DNA of 64,000 nucleotides from Cladocopium goreaui (lineage: Eukaryota > Sar > Dinophyceae > Suessiales > Symbiodiniaceae): the NCBI GenBank assembly GCA_947184155.2, contig CAMXCT020001668.1:776081-840080 (forward strand), read 5' to 3'. This document shows, piece by piece, positions 1-10,660 of the stretch. The notes under the pieces are model-generated. The model made no database searches, was not told the DNA's origin, and was given only the letters and a program-made list of their open reading frames with translations. A program made the position numbers and the translations under genes. Every line of letters starts with the position of its first letter. Within the stretch, counting starts at the first letter, position 1.

Positions 1-186
1 AAACACCCAGCATCTGAATCACAGGGGCCCAGGAATCATATTGAATCCAGGCCAATTTTGGGGTCGACCAATTTTGGGGTCCATACAACTGGAAGTGCAG
101 TTCCAGTTATGAATAGTTGTAAGTGATTCAGTGGAGAGATGTCTTTGATCATAGTTATTAGATGTTATAAGGGTTAATTATATCAT

Positions 187-284
187 TTGGTTGGTGGTTT
201 GGAACATGAATTTTATTATTCCATATATTGTGATAATCCTTCCCAACTGATATGTTTCAGAGGGGTAGGTCAACCACCAACCAG
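187..284 (+). mobile_element. Foldback element family A, copy 1
   Basis: TTGGTTGGTGGTTTGGAACA at the left and CCACCAACCAG at the right, with internal TTCAGAGGGGTAGGT. About 98 bp. Confidence 0.75.
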
Positions 285-634
285 TCATGTTATATCCCAA
301 CTTATGGGTTACAACTATGGTAACTTATCACAGGGTTATATCCTGGTATCATGGTACACTTATGGGTTATCAACCCTTATCCCAATTTATGGTTAGTTCA
401 CCGTGATAGCCTCAACTGCTGCGTAACGTCGTAGCTGAGGACCTCACTTTGTTTGTGCGAGAATACGTGCCTCAGCTGGAGATTGGGCCATGACAACAGC
501 CTGGTGTTGCTTTGGAAAACGATGTGACACTTGCTATGAACATATCTGGTTGGTGGTTGCCATATTGGGATATAGTGGGATATATAATGGGATATATAAT
601 GGGATATATGGTATAATATATATATATATTATAT

Positions 635-737
635 CTGGTTGGTGGTTTGGAACCTTTTTATTTTTTCCATTCAGTTGGGAATAATGATCCCAACTGACTT
701 TCATATTTTTCAGAGGGGTAGGTATACCACCAACCAG
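635..737 (+). mobile_element. Foldback element family A, copy 2
   Basis: CTGGTTGGTGGTTTGG and ACCACCAACCAG ends, with internal TTTTTCAGAGGGGTAGGT. A second left end alone lies at 546, separated by TA-rich filler. Confidence 0.8.
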
Positions 738-802
738 ATAGATGTGGTTTGAAAATATATGGAAAAGGATGTGGAGAATGGACGAGAATGGAAAATGTCA
801 TG

Positions 803-908
803 TACCCTCTGGTAATTTAACGTAGCTATTGAAAATTACCATTTATAGTGAGTTTTCCCATTGAAAATGGTGATTTTCCATAGCGGACTGTTAGTTTACC
901 AGAGGGTA
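803..908 (+). mobile_element. Foldback element family B, copy 1
   Basis: TA-CCCTCTGGTAA to TTTACCAGAGGG-TA with AAAATGGTGATTTTCCAT inside. The TA flanks fit a mariner-type target duplication. Confidence 0.8.
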
Positions 909-1232
909 ATATTAATGACATCTATTCAGGGGGGAAGATTTACGGGAAACCCATGGTAAACTGGTGGGAAACCCCAGCAGGCTCCTGGTGGGTCCTGTGA
1001 TGATGTTGACTCGGTGTATGGGTTTCCAGGTATCCTCCATATTTTCCCTAACAGGGTTTGGTAAATGTCCCATTTTGGGATTGGTTTAAAACATCACTTG
1101 CAAAAGTACCTGTTGGAGATGACATATTAATGTATTATAGTAATCCCCAATATTTGGGTGATGTGAAAAATTAGCTAAATGTCGATGAAATTATAGCCAT
1201 TGACCAACCCCTATTATACCCAGCCCAAATAG

Positions 1233-1343
1233 CTGGTTGGTGGTTTGGAACATGTTATATTGCTCCATTCAGTTGGGAATGTCATCATCCCAACTGACTT
1301 TCACTCCATGATTTTTCAGAGGGGTAGGTATACCACCAACCAG
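1233..1343 (+). mobile_element. Foldback element family A, copy 3
   Basis: Well-preserved copy with 12-bp terminal inverted repeat CTGGTTGGTGGT. The central GTTGGGAATG and CATCCCAAC pair forms an inner stem. Confidence 0.85.
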
Positions 1344-1349
1344 ATATAA

Positions 1350-2389
1350 ATATCCATAAGTTCTCCATAAACCCATATTGGGACCCATATTTCAATATCA
1401 ATTTAGAGTTTCTCCATAAAGCCATATTAAATAGCCATTGATAATATTCTCAATGACTATTAATACCCAACCAATGGCTATATAATGGGTATTTTGAATA
1501 TTAACCCATATGATGCTATTTATTCTCAATGCCATATTAATAGCCATATTAAATACCAACCCAATAGCCATTGACCAACCCCTATTTTTCGGCGTCCCAT
1601 GGCACCATATTTTGTAGTCATCCCATGACATCCGACGGCAAAGGTGCAGGGCTGTCGCTTAACCTGCGATCCTTGGCCGGGAGTGGTTGGAAAATAATGA
1701 TGATTTAATGGTGAAGAATATGGCCGTTTTTTTTATTATGAAAAAATGGTGATTTCATACTGATTTGATGGGATTTCATGGATTTGTCTTTTTTTTTTAA
1801 TATACCTCGTTTGGAAAGGTTGTCCGAACCCAAAGCCCTCCTCAAGTAAAGAGGTTTTTGGAGCCTACGGGTCGGGTGTCTTTAACTCAAAGCGACGGCG
1901 TTTTCCCACACGATTCGGGCGTATTGTCTTAGTGTTGGACATCCACATTTGTGCCGCCGCGGCAGAGATTCTAGGCCGTTTTCATGATTCTTGGATTTGG
2001 CATTCCCATCACAAAGTCAAAGTGGGCATGGGAAACATTGAACCTATGCAAAACATCATCAAAGACATTCCATGTCATATCCGACAAAACATGAGAGTGA
2101 TTGGGACTGCCATATGTATCCATATGTTGTGAATGATTCATCAACTTCTTTCTTCAATGGTAGAAATCATCACAGATCCCACCGATTCCCATCGTTCTAA
2201 TCCCCTAGTCCCATCATTAAACCTCAACAAACATGCTAACACCATCATCACATTATCCATTTTTGGTGGTTTTAACATGTTGTTGAATCATCATTAAATT
2301 CTCCCAAATAGGACATAGATGGAAATAGCATCATGATCCCATTTGTTGAATCCCATGTTCCTATGATGTTTATTGAATCCAACTATTAA
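1350..2389. other. No gene seen
   Basis: A/T-rich DNA with short local duplications (GCCATATTAATAGCC-type phrases at 1420-1580). A small open frame at 1932-2132 has no supporting features. Confidence 0.5.
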
Positions 2390-2487
2390 CTGGTTGGTGG
2401 TTTGGACCATTTTTTTTTCCACAATGTATGGGATAATCCTTCCCAACTGACTTTCATATTTTTCAAGATGGTAAAACCACCAACCAG
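2390..2487 (+). mobile_element. Foldback element family A, copy 4
   Basis: CTGGTTGGTGGTTTGGACC to AAACCACCAACCAG. The internal splice-like motif has diverged to TTTCAAGATGGTAA. Confidence 0.8.
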
Positions 2488-2707
2488 ATATTCATTGAAT
2501 CCAACTATGAACAAGAAAAATATTGGTCAGAAAAATATCCCCAACTATGTTTAAGGTGAATTAAATCCAACTATTAATATTTATGGTAAAACCACCAACC
2601 ATATTTAAAAAATCCATATCATTCCATTAAAAAATATGTATTAGTATTTAAAAATCCATATCCATATCATATATTAGTATTTAAAATCCATATCAAGGAA
2701 AAACAAG

Positions 2708-2811
2708 AAAACATCCTTCCCCGATGGCTTTTTGAGGCCATCAAGCGCTACACCCACGAAGAACGGAAAGAAAAGAACCTGCGTCAGCAGCTCCTAAGGC
2801 GAACACCGAAG
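2708..2811 (+). CDS. Putative exon, basic helical segment
   Basis: Open frame after an AG, reading FEAIKRYTHEERKEKNLRQQ and ending in RRTPK before a TGA. The highly charged helical composition is unlike the flanking A/T-rich DNA. No clear donor is visible; it could be a terminal exon. Product unknown. Confidence 0.4.
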
Positions 2812-3175
2812 TGAAAACCCCTTTTTAGGTACCTTATGATCTATGAAAAAGTGGATTTAAGCATGCAAAACTATGGGATTTCAGCACAAAGTCAAGATTG
2901 AACTTTCAAATTTGGGAGAAGATCCGGGTTTCACGATCAAACGAATGAGATGAAAGCTGATTAAACCGAAAAATTGGGTTTCACCAAAGAAGCAATGGGG
3001 CCTTCACTAGCTTCTTGGTGGCTGGGGGGCTTGGACTTTTGGCACGGCATTTCTTCCACCAACTGGGTAGACATACAAGCAACCATGATGGAGAAAAATG
3101 GAGAAAAATCATATCTTACTGTGTGGTAAGCAACTGCAAATGGAATATGTTCCAATTGTACATGCACATTTACAG

Positions 3176-3309
3176 GTGATGCGATTCAAATGTAGTTGTT
3201 CCTATTGTTGGCCGAGCACCCCTGAGAGTTCCATGGAACGAAAACATGAGAACCAACTTGGCTCGGCGTTTGAACATCTGCAGGAAGATCCTTGGCTAAC
3301 CTTCGATGG
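3176..3309 (+). CDS. Putative exon, Cys-rich start
   Basis: TTTACAG acceptor and GTAGTG donor; 44 codons plus two bases. It contains FKCSCSYCWPSTPE and LGSAFEHLQEDPWLTFD. Its end phase matches the start of the island at 3960, giving a Gly codon at the join. Product unknown. Confidence 0.5.
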
Positions 3310-3404
3310 GTAGTGTAATCATAATCCATCATAATCCTTTATACAGCTTTCTGCTATGCAAATCGGAATGTCTATATGACTATAATATATATATATATAT
3401 AAAT

Positions 3405-3510
3405 ATAACTGTTAATTAATTTTATCTATTTTTTTATTTATGTATTTATTCATTTATTTAGTTATTCATTTATTTATTCATTTATTTACTTATTCACGTA
3501 TTTATTTTTT
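3405..3510. repeat. T-rich ATTTATTC simple repeat
   Basis: Imperfect TTTATTCATTTATT units follow a TA run at about 3385-3402. Confidence 0.8.
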
Positions 3511-3959
3511 AGTTTTTTTTTGAAAAAACAATATGCCTACTATTTGTGACCAGCTAAGGCAGCTAAGGGTATTGGCAACTATGACCAACTGTAGTTCAGG
3601 GCGTCAGGACATGTACAGCCTTTAGACCATCGGTTATAACGTGGTAAAGCCACAAACCATCCTCATTTTCCTCGGAAATGATTAAAGAACCGGCCCAAAT
3701 GGTAGCTTTTGGTCTACCAGATCAAGGATTTTCTTAGCTTTGAATTGTGTTTGGTATAACCATTTTACCACATCATACGTATTTCACGCGCAAAAGTAAC
3801 CCCAAAAAATGAAAGATTGAAAAAACCTAGAACCCTACTTCAGTAGTCTTTTCAAAGTCTTTTTCTAAGAATAAGATGATATAAACCATGTTTTTCTTTT
3901 TTTTCCCGGGGCCTGTGTATCAGATTGGCCTTTTTTCTTCCCCTCATTCATGTTGCCAG

Positions 3960-4005
3960 GAACGCCTTTGAAGAGGCCGAGGACTCGAGGCATGGCTGGT
4001 GTGCG
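3960..4005 (+). CDS. Putative short exon
   Basis: TGTTGCCAG acceptor and GTGCTG donor, reading NAFEEAEDSRHGWCA. It joins in phase with the exon-like islands at 3176 and 4643, which supports a real GT-AG exon. Confidence 0.45.
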
Positions 4006-4642
4006 GTGCTGAAGTGGTGCTGAATCGATGTCGCCAGTGGGGACCAGTGGTGAATCATGGTGAATCCCAACACCCCCTATGAAAAACACCCCCGAAACGA
4101 AATCATGGCTTAGGAAAGGGAATTTCCACACAAAAAAGGAACCATTTTGATGGGGTGTTTAATATTAGGGTGATGGGATTTTCATAATGATTGCTATTAC
4201 TGATAGCTAGTAATAGTCATAATAGTCAATAATGGTTAATTCACAATCGTGAAGAATGGTGAGAAAAAAAGATGAATAATGGCAAACGTACGAAAGTCCA
4301 GAGATGTCTTAAGAAAAAATGATCGGAAACTCACAAAAAAAACTACTTGTGGAAAACGGGTGCTGACAGCCAAACAGATCAAACCAATGAACGAAGAAAA
4401 CAGGGATCCATTTGTCTGCCTATGCCTATGCCTGCAAACCTTACAAGTAAATCTGCTATTTCCAAATATTGAGATGAAGATGGGTAACCATAGGTCACCC
4501 ATGGAAAGGGAATCATTGAATGTGTCTTACCGAGAAACATCCATCATCATCCATCTACCATTCTACATCATTCCACATAACCAATCCGTTGGCCACAATG
4601 ATCTGTAGCACCCCCCAAAAAGATGTAGAAACGTATTTTCAG

Positions 4643-4767
4643 GATGGTATAGATGATGTGTTCCCCGTAATCTCCAGGTTTCCAGAGATGGGGGGGTGCT
4701 ATGGTAGCTGGAATAGCACTTCATCCCTGGACAGCCCTACTGGCTCACCTGTCGATCTAAGTGGCTA
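4643..4767 (+). CDS. Putative exon, Ser/Pro/Gly-rich
   Basis: TATTTTCAG acceptor; consensus GTAAGT donor at 4768. Reads DGIDDVFPVISRFPEMGG and SSLDSPTGSPVDLSG. Joined with the usual boundaries to 4887 it would create a TAG, so one of the two boundaries is wrong or another exon intervenes. Confidence 0.45.
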
Positions 4768-4886
4768 GTAAGTGGGTTGGAACCCCTTACAACTGAGATG
4801 GAGCAAGGTGATATACCCCAGTGTCTAACAACCACTAATCGTGAATTCTAGCAACATCGGACCCCACGGGTGCGAATGATTTGCAG

Positions 4887-4948
4887 GGCCAATTTCGAGG
4901 AGCAGGCCAGGGTCATCAGCAGTAAGTTGCCAAAGAAGCACGCGGAGG
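4887..4948 (+). CDS. Putative exon, helical
   Basis: TTTGCAG acceptor and GTAGGA donor. Reads ANFEEQARVISSKLPKKHAE. Its end phase fits an acceptor at 5351 for the next island, giving Ala at the join. Confidence 0.5.
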
Positions 4949-5351
4949 GTAGGACCTTTGCCCCTCGGCCACTAAAGTCACTAAAGCTGTGGTGAATGGA
5001 GGGAGCGATTTGGCCATAGCTATGGGTGTAGCCGAAGATTCCCTATCTTCCATGGGGATGATAGGTCAAACTACTCAGGTCTCAATACCTGCCCTTTGCG
5101 ATCTAAGATGGCTAGAACATCTGCAGGGTCGGAGAAGGTTCTAAACTACAAAGTAGTGCCCCGTACTTAGCCAAGTATGACTAGGTGAACTGTTTGAGGT
5201 GGATACTGTATATCTATACTATTATTCCATATTATTCCAATCTATTCTTAAACTATGTGTATTTAAATATATATATATATATATATGTATTATACATGTA
5301 TATACATCATATATATACATCATTATCTCCAGCTTTTGGTAGCTTATCCAG

Positions 5352-5450
5352 CCCTAAAATTCCGCCGACTCGCTGAGGATGCCCTGCACATCCTAGCGCT
5401 GCAAAGGGCCAAGAGCTTCGATTTGCACATGGAGAACTGCAGCTTGGCGA
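5352..5450 (+). CDS. Putative exon, helical
   Basis: TATCCAG acceptor. Reads LKFRRLAEDALHILALQRAK then SFDLHMENCSLAR; an alternative acceptor at 5332 would add LLVAYPA. No GT donor precedes the in-frame TGA at 5462; a GA or GC donor, used by some dinoflagellates, is possible. Confidence 0.5.
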
Positions 5451-5676
5451 GGAAAAAAAACTGAGGTCCCCACAAGTTGGTGAGGTAAGTTGACGACTCT
5501 AAGTTTGCTTCATAATATGATTTTTGGGGAATATCATTCCATGGTTAGTTTTTAGTTGATTGAGTAGGTATATCCGGTATCCTCTGGTATAATCCAACAT
5601 GGTTGGCTAGAAAATCCCCTGTGGGTATCTATAAATCACGGATTTTCCACTGCCATATTTGCTTCACATCGGCCAG

Positions 5677-5798
5677 GTCGGCAAATCTCCGAGGGCTGGC
5701 TGGCACTGCAAAATGTCCATAGCTATCAGGCCATGTCCAGGCCGGCGAAGCGATCGGATAATCCGAGGAAACTGCGGAGCATGTCCAAGTGCTATGTT
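5677..5798 (+). CDS. Putative exon, basic
   Basis: GGCCAG acceptor. Reads RQISEGWLALQNVHSYQAMS and then a basic stretch (RPAKRSDNPRKLRSMSK) up to a TGA at 5799. Donor not resolved. Confidence 0.42.
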
Positions 5799-6120
5799 TG
5801 ATGAACGGAGGGTCAACGCAGGAAAAACAACACATGTTTTCTGGCAGCTTTGACCAACTAAACACCATACATGTTGGATTGCACAGAAAAGGCGCAGAAA
5901 ACAGGAGACCATAGGAGACCCGTTAAGGTCACCCCTTTTTTCGCAGGACACACAAAGGTGCCACCAGGATGACCATAGACCTTGCCTGCCTCACTGTGCA
6001 GGTTATATCCACGACTGGCGGCCATCGAGAAAGAGATGGAAGTGGTTTGGCCGAGAACAGCATCCATCATGCCGTGCAGCATGGGTTAACCAGCACCAAT
6101 TCGTTGGGAATCATGTGTTG

Positions 6121-6233
6121 CTGGTTGGTGGTTTGGAACATGATTTTTATTTTTCCATTCAGTTGGGAATTTGATCATCCCAACTGACTTTCACTCCATC
6201 ATTTTTCAGAGGGGTAGGTATACCACCAACCAG
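6121..6233 (+). mobile_element. Foldback element family A, copy 5
   Basis: Near-identical to copy 3, including CACTCCATCATTTTTCAG and GGGGTAGGTATACCACC. It lies about 145 bp upstream of an exon-like island. Confidence 0.85.
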
Positions 6234-6237
6234 ATTG

Positions 6238-6345
6238 GGAATCATCAGATTTCCATCAAATTTCCATCAAATTTCCATCAAATCATTACTAAATCATTAA
6301 CAAATTTCCATCAAATTTCCATCAAATCATTAAATGGTCATCCAT
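6238..6345. repeat. 12-bp repeat TTTCCATCAAAT
   Basis: Runs of TTTCCATCAAAT are interrupted by AAATCATTA segments. They immediately precede an exon-like island and may provide its pyrimidine tract. Confidence 0.8.
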
Positions 6346-6378
6346 CAAACTCATCCAAAATTTCCGGGCACTTTTCAG

Positions 6379-6484
6379 ACAGCCTGGGGAGTTCTCCAGG
6401 ATACGATTCGCAGCATGACGGAGCTCACCAATCCGGGTCGCCTGGTTTTTGAGCGAAAACCCCCCAGTGATCGAAAAGTGGGAT
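6379..6484 (+). CDS. Putative exon
   Basis: ACTTTTCAG acceptor in phase 0. Reads TAWGVLQDTIRSMTELTNPG then RLVFERKPPSDRKVG before TAG. Product unknown. Confidence 0.5.
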
Positions 6485-6873
6485 AGCTGGAAAAATATCA
6501 GGTAAATAATGCCCATAGCAGTCTATAAACACGTGGTTACTATAGACGTATTCGTAGGCACATAGGTATATTAAGTTTGCCTCCATAAATTGGGATATGT
6601 TGGGATATGGGGCCCCTTATGGGGCCCGGCCTAACTATTATGGTTGTATCAGTTTGTCTTTTGTATACCGCTTATTGAGCTGCGAATTGAGCAAAGAAAA
6701 AACCTGTTGTTTTGTCGTTGCGGTGTTCAATACCCTACATGACATGTAAACGCTGAAGTTAGATGGGAGAGGTTTTTGTTATTGAATTTGCCACATTTAG
6801 ATACCAGGACCATGTAGGATCATGTAGGCTGAAAGAACTGGAAGAGATATGAACACCTCATTCCGGGCTTGAC

Positions 6874-6960
6874 ATGACTGTGAGAACTGTGCGCAATAGT
6901 GACGATTCCGAAGAGACAGCAGGGCAGCACCGGTTCTCTTCCAATGATGAGCTCCGCAGC
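6874..6960 (+). CDS. Putative coding island, acidic/Ser-rich
   Basis: Frame open from about 6850, with an ATG at 6874, to TAG at 6961. Reads VRNSDDSEETAGQHRFSSND. Splice sites not resolved. Confidence 0.35.
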
Positions 6961-7120
6961 TAGAGATGGGACATCACAACAACTCCCTGACTGAGGTTGT
7001 GAGTATTTTTTTGATCCTGGGGGATGAATACCAAGATGAAATCCCCCTCAAGAAACCCTGGTTGAGTATAGGGTGTGTGACCGTTTGTGGTCCTGGTGAG
7101 GAGATGACATCGATTTTCAG

Positions 7121-7152
7121 ATCTGCAAAGGGCCCATGATCCAATCCGAAAG
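7121..7152 (+). CDS. Putative 32-bp exon next to the LINE
   Basis: GATTTTCAG acceptor and GTAGCT donor. Reads ICKGPMIQSE plus two bases. It is the last plus-strand island before the antisense LINE. Confidence 0.3.
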
Positions 7153-7284
7153 GTAGCTGGATGGTAGCTGGATGGCTGTTTTTTTTTTCAGTATCGCTGG
7201 GGAAGGTACTTTGGCTGGTTGTTTTCTTTGTCACTCATCCAACTATAGGGCAAAGCCTCTGAGATGCCTCAGAACAAAAACAAC

Positions 7285-7335
7285 TTTATATATATATATA
7301 TAATATCATATGCATATATATATATATATATTCAT
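7285..7335. repeat. TA microsatellite at the LINE 3 prime boundary
   Basis: Two blocks of alternating TA flank a TGCATA core just beyond the 3 prime untranslated part of the LINE. It may mark the insertion target or the element tail. Confidence 0.7.
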
Positions 7336-7425
7336 CAATGATAATTAATATCACTTTTCCCATCACTTTTCCTGCTGATCTCAAAGTAGACGGCCGAAGC
7401 GGACTACATTGAGCCCCCAAAACTT

Positions 7426-10400
7426 CTACATGCCGAAGAAATCGAGATCCTTCCACTCCACGTATCGTGCACGGCAGCTCGCGAGTTGTTGGTCAATTGC
7501 GGCTGTTCGTTCTGGACTTACCATGACCGTCACACAAGGGCACCAGAACTGCAAGACGTCAGAGGTTGGCCTGCAAAGTCGCAGGGGGGGCTCTACCTTC
7601 AAGTGTTTCCATGTGCGTGTGACATAATTCATGAACCATCGGCACCTTTTCCTGAAAGGCACTGTCGGGCAATCTCGGCCATTTTGCCATGCTTTAACAG
7701 TTTTCTTATACCATGGGGATGTGTTTGGGTAACATACCTGAAGATCAAGATAAAGCTGATACCAAGACCACAGCTGGATCGGTTGTCCATCCTCATGAAT
7801 AGTATCTATCCATTGCGCTATCTTACCCCAGTCCTCAGTGATGTAGGGTGCAAGCGGGGCACCCAAATGGCTAACTCGCCAGTGAGACATCACTATGGTT
7901 TCAGCTGAGTGGGTCGGCCCTTGTGCCACAGAGACTCCCCGTGACTGGTGAGATTTTAAACGCAAAGCAAGATTCCCAACTTGTACAAACATGGTGTGCA
8001 AAGAACAACGAAATGCTACTAACTCTCGAACCTGCTTGGATACCACTTTCCATAGTTTGTGTACATGAGGAAAACTAAGGCAGATTTTCCCTGCTGCCTC
8101 ATCTGCCGCTGCGTTACCTGCGATTGCAAATTCAGTAGCTGGGTCTGCGTCTTCATAGTTCTCTTGGTGGCTGTAAACTTTGAGAATTCCCTTACACAAG
8201 AGTTTGGTTCGGTGGGCCCACAGGTGAAGGGTCAATAGCAAATCATGATTGGCAGTTTTGTGAGAAATCTTGGAAAAGAAAAAATCAGGTGTTTCAAAAG
8301 CCTGTCGCAACTCATTTACTACAAAGTCATTATCAATCCACAACCGAAATGGCTTACGGAGACGATCCTCAAGAATCAAAGCAGCTATGACAGCTGTCAG
8401 TTCAGCTCTAGTGATTGTCTGGATCAGGCCCGGCAATACACTTGCTCCCACTGGTGTGAAATCATGTTGGTTATCTGGCGTGTAAAGGACAATTGCCCAA
8501 GATGCTAGTCTGGTCATTTTGCAGGCTGGGTTAAGGCATGACCCATCTGTGAAAATGTCTAAAGTGGGTGGGACTATTTCGGGAATAATTAAATTATGGG
8601 TGTTGTCAGGAATATTGTGAAGTGCTTGTCGGAAATAAGGCAATGCTGCAGGTGCTGGAATCCATCCGTGGTTGAAAGTCGCAGGGTGCGACTGCATGGC
8701 CAGTTGGCGGTGGTGTTCAGGCATAGATTTTCTGGCATCTTCCAGGCTTGGGCATTCCCAATGTCTGTGAAATTGGCTGTCTGCGTTATGGCAAAAAGGG
8801 CAATCTGTACTTTCATCTGCATCCCGATATTTTTGATGGTCAGCAGTGAAAAAGGTGCCGTTGAGGCATTTCCTAAGTATGCTGGCATCACTGGAATTTT
8901 GCGGGAAATTTGCTGTAGTAAGGTATGGTGAAGTTTGGGAAATCTCTTGGAATGAGGCTCTGTGTGCAACATGATGCATCGCTTGGGTTTGCCACGCTTC
9001 TGTCAGGCGCAGTCTGATGTCTTGTATTGGTTGCTGCCATAAGTCAATTGCGAAACCATTGTGGTCCCAAAAGGTATCATCATCCCAGTGCCAGTTGATT
9101 GCATGCAGCCTCTGCAGCAAAACACTGCACGGCCCTACTGTTGGTTTTTTCCTGTCATTGGGCTCAGCGAGTTTGGTCAATACTGGAATGCAGGCATCTG
9201 CTTCTGTCATGGAACGGAAGTCCATGACTGTTTTGAGGACTCCATGAAAACCAGGGTCGGCCGAAGGATGTTCCACTAGACTAAGGTGTATGGCGGGTGA
9301 TGCCCCCCACATATGTTCCCCAAGTCCCCGCAGTGCTCCAGTACGCAGGTGTTCATAGTGTTCATCACCTAAGTGGACCGAGGTTATTCCATGAAGGGCA
9401 TTGGGCCATGCCACCATTTTAATGGCTTTCAGTTTCTGGGTGTACGGTGCTTGGGATCTGGCAATGTCGGGCCATCTGGACTTGAAATTCTTGATTCTGT
9501 TAGTGATGACACTATTTGTCATTTGTTTGGAAAACTGTACGTGTCCTCCTAATTCACGTGTCCACATTGCCACTTGGTGCTCACTGTCTCGGAGGTATTT
9601 CCTTTCCTTTTTATCATTTGACCAAACAACTGTCTTCTTTTCGTCGAGTTGAATGTCTAAAAGTTCAGTGATTCTCCTTAGTTGATACAAACCTTCTCGT
9701 GTCAGGTGTGCCCTGTTGGAGATAACTTCCATGTTATCAACAAAAGACAAGAGTTTGACTTCAGGGGCTCGGTGTTTCATGAAACAATCGATGAGGCAAT
9801 TTATGGCAAACATCCCTACCACGCTTAATCCGCAACCTTCCGCACATCCTGTGCTGGATTTTATGGGTGGTCCAGCTGACCCCCTGATGCTGAATCGGCG
9901 GACCATCCCTTGTAGTGCCCGAAACCACGTTGATACCAGGTTGGGGTGAACTCCTAAATGTGTAATAACCTCCATCATCGGGATGCGTGGTAGATGATTG
10001 AAACATTTAACCACGTCAACTATAGCCCCTGAGATTGTTGTTGAATCATGATTGGCTGCTTCAATGGCAGTTTGAACTCCCATCCAGACTTGCGATGCCG
10101 ATCTATTTGGAACATTTCCGAAACATCCTGTTGGGGCGTATCGAGAAACATGCCTAAGAATCTCACGAGACCTGATGGATGACCAACATCGATATATAAC
10201 ACTGAACAGGGTTATAGGCCGGTACTGGGAAATTTTTGAGGCGTTTGGGATTTTTTCTAGACTATGGACTAGTCCTACCAGTAGGGATGATGGCCACTCC
10301 TTACCACACTCAATGGCGTATAGGAGGTCGAGAAGTACTTGTGTTTGGTACTTCGGCATGTGTAGTAGGTCCTGCCGGGACCACCCATCTGGTCCGACGG

Positions 10401-10539
10401 CGGACCGGCTCTTTTTCTTTTTGAGTGTGTTGTACCAGGTGTCCAGGCTGATTTTGGTATGTGGCATGGGATCTCCTCGTGGTGTGTTCTTAGTGAAGTG
10501 TGCTACAACTGGATCCCAATAGTCAACTGGCATCTCCAC
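7426..10539 (-). CDS. LINE reverse transcriptase and RNase H ORF
   Basis: 1037 codons counted from a GTG at 10539; the first ATG is at 10533. Reverse transcriptase occupies about residues 45-290: GPDG (49-52), QYRPI (105-109), VDVVKCFN with catalytic Asp175, GCAEGCGLS in place of GxPQGxxLS, and FVDN (266-269) where most families have YADD. A CPFC...H...H...C zinc motif lies near residue 590. RNase H spans about 660-820 with TDGS, RAELTA, IDND and a final GNAAADEAA carrying the fourth Asp. These activities copy the element RNA at the nicked target. The frame stays open upstream of the GTG to about 10660 and reads there as coding (EIRDEWRKRWDRH). The endonuclease and RT were therefore probably one frame, split by an indel or by programmed -1 frameshifting. 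Confidence 0.9.
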   Translation of the reverse strand: MEMPVDYWDPVVAHFTKNTPRGDPMPHTKISLDTWYNTLKKKKSRSAVGPDGWSRQDLLHMPKYQTQVLLDLLYAIECGKEWPSSLLVGLVHSLEKIPNASKISQYRPITLFSVIYRCWSSIRSREILRHVSRYAPTGCFGNVPNRSASQVWMGVQTAIEAANHDSTTISGAIVDVVKCFNHLPRIPMMEVITHLGVHPNLVSTWFRALQGMVRRFSIRGSAGPPIKSSTGCAEGCGLSVVGMFAINCLIDCFMKHRAPEVKLLSFVDNMEVISNRAHLTREGLYQLRRITELLDIQLDEKKTVVWSNDKKERKYLRDSEHQVAMWTRELGGHVQFSKQMTNSVITNRIKNFKSRWPDIARSQAPYTQKLKAIKMVAWPNALHGITSVHLGDEHYEHLRTGALRGLGEHMWGASPAIHLSLVEHPSADPGFHGVLKTVMDFRSMTEADACIPVLTKLAEPNDRKKPTVGPCSVLLQRLHAINWHWDDDTFWDHNGFAIDLWQQPIQDIRLRLTEAWQTQAMHHVAHRASFQEISQTSPYLTTANFPQNSSDASILRKCLNGTFFTADHQKYRDADESTDCPFCHNADSQFHRHWECPSLEDARKSMPEHHRQLAMQSHPATFNHGWIPAPAALPYFRQALHNIPDNTHNLIIPEIVPPTLDIFTDGSCLNPACKMTRLASWAIVLYTPDNQHDFTPVGASVLPGLIQTITRAELTAVIAALILEDRLRKPFRLWIDNDFVVNELRQAFETPDFFFSKISHKTANHDLLLTLHLWAHRTKLLCKGILKVYSHQENYEDADPATEFAIAGNAAADEAAGKICLSFPHVHKLWKVVSKQVRELVAFRCSLHTMFVQVGNLALRLKSHQSRGVSVAQGPTHSAETIVMSHWRVSHLGAPLAPYITEDWGKIAQWIDTIHEDGQPIQLWSWYQLYLDLQVCYPNTSPWYKKTVKAWQNGRDCPTVPFRKRCRWFMNYVTRTWKHLKVEPPLRLCRPTSDVLQFWCPCVTVMVSPERTAAIDQQLASCRARYVEWKDLDFFGM

Positions 10540-10660
10540 ATGTCGGTCCCAACGTTTCCGCCACTCATCACGAATCTCCGGAAGAGCTCCTCCAGGTCTC
10601 CTACAAACTTTTCTTGACGCAAGGTGGTTCCGATTTGAATATGGTCAACTTTTTCAGCCC
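10503..10660 (-). other. Overlap of endonuclease and RT frames (-1 relation)
   Basis: The endonuclease frame runs to the TAG at 10503. The RT frame is open from about 10660 and its residues over this stretch look like conserved LINE linker. The switch therefore most likely falls around 10580-10640. I see no clear slippery heptamer with a downstream pseudoknot. Confidence 0.55.
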
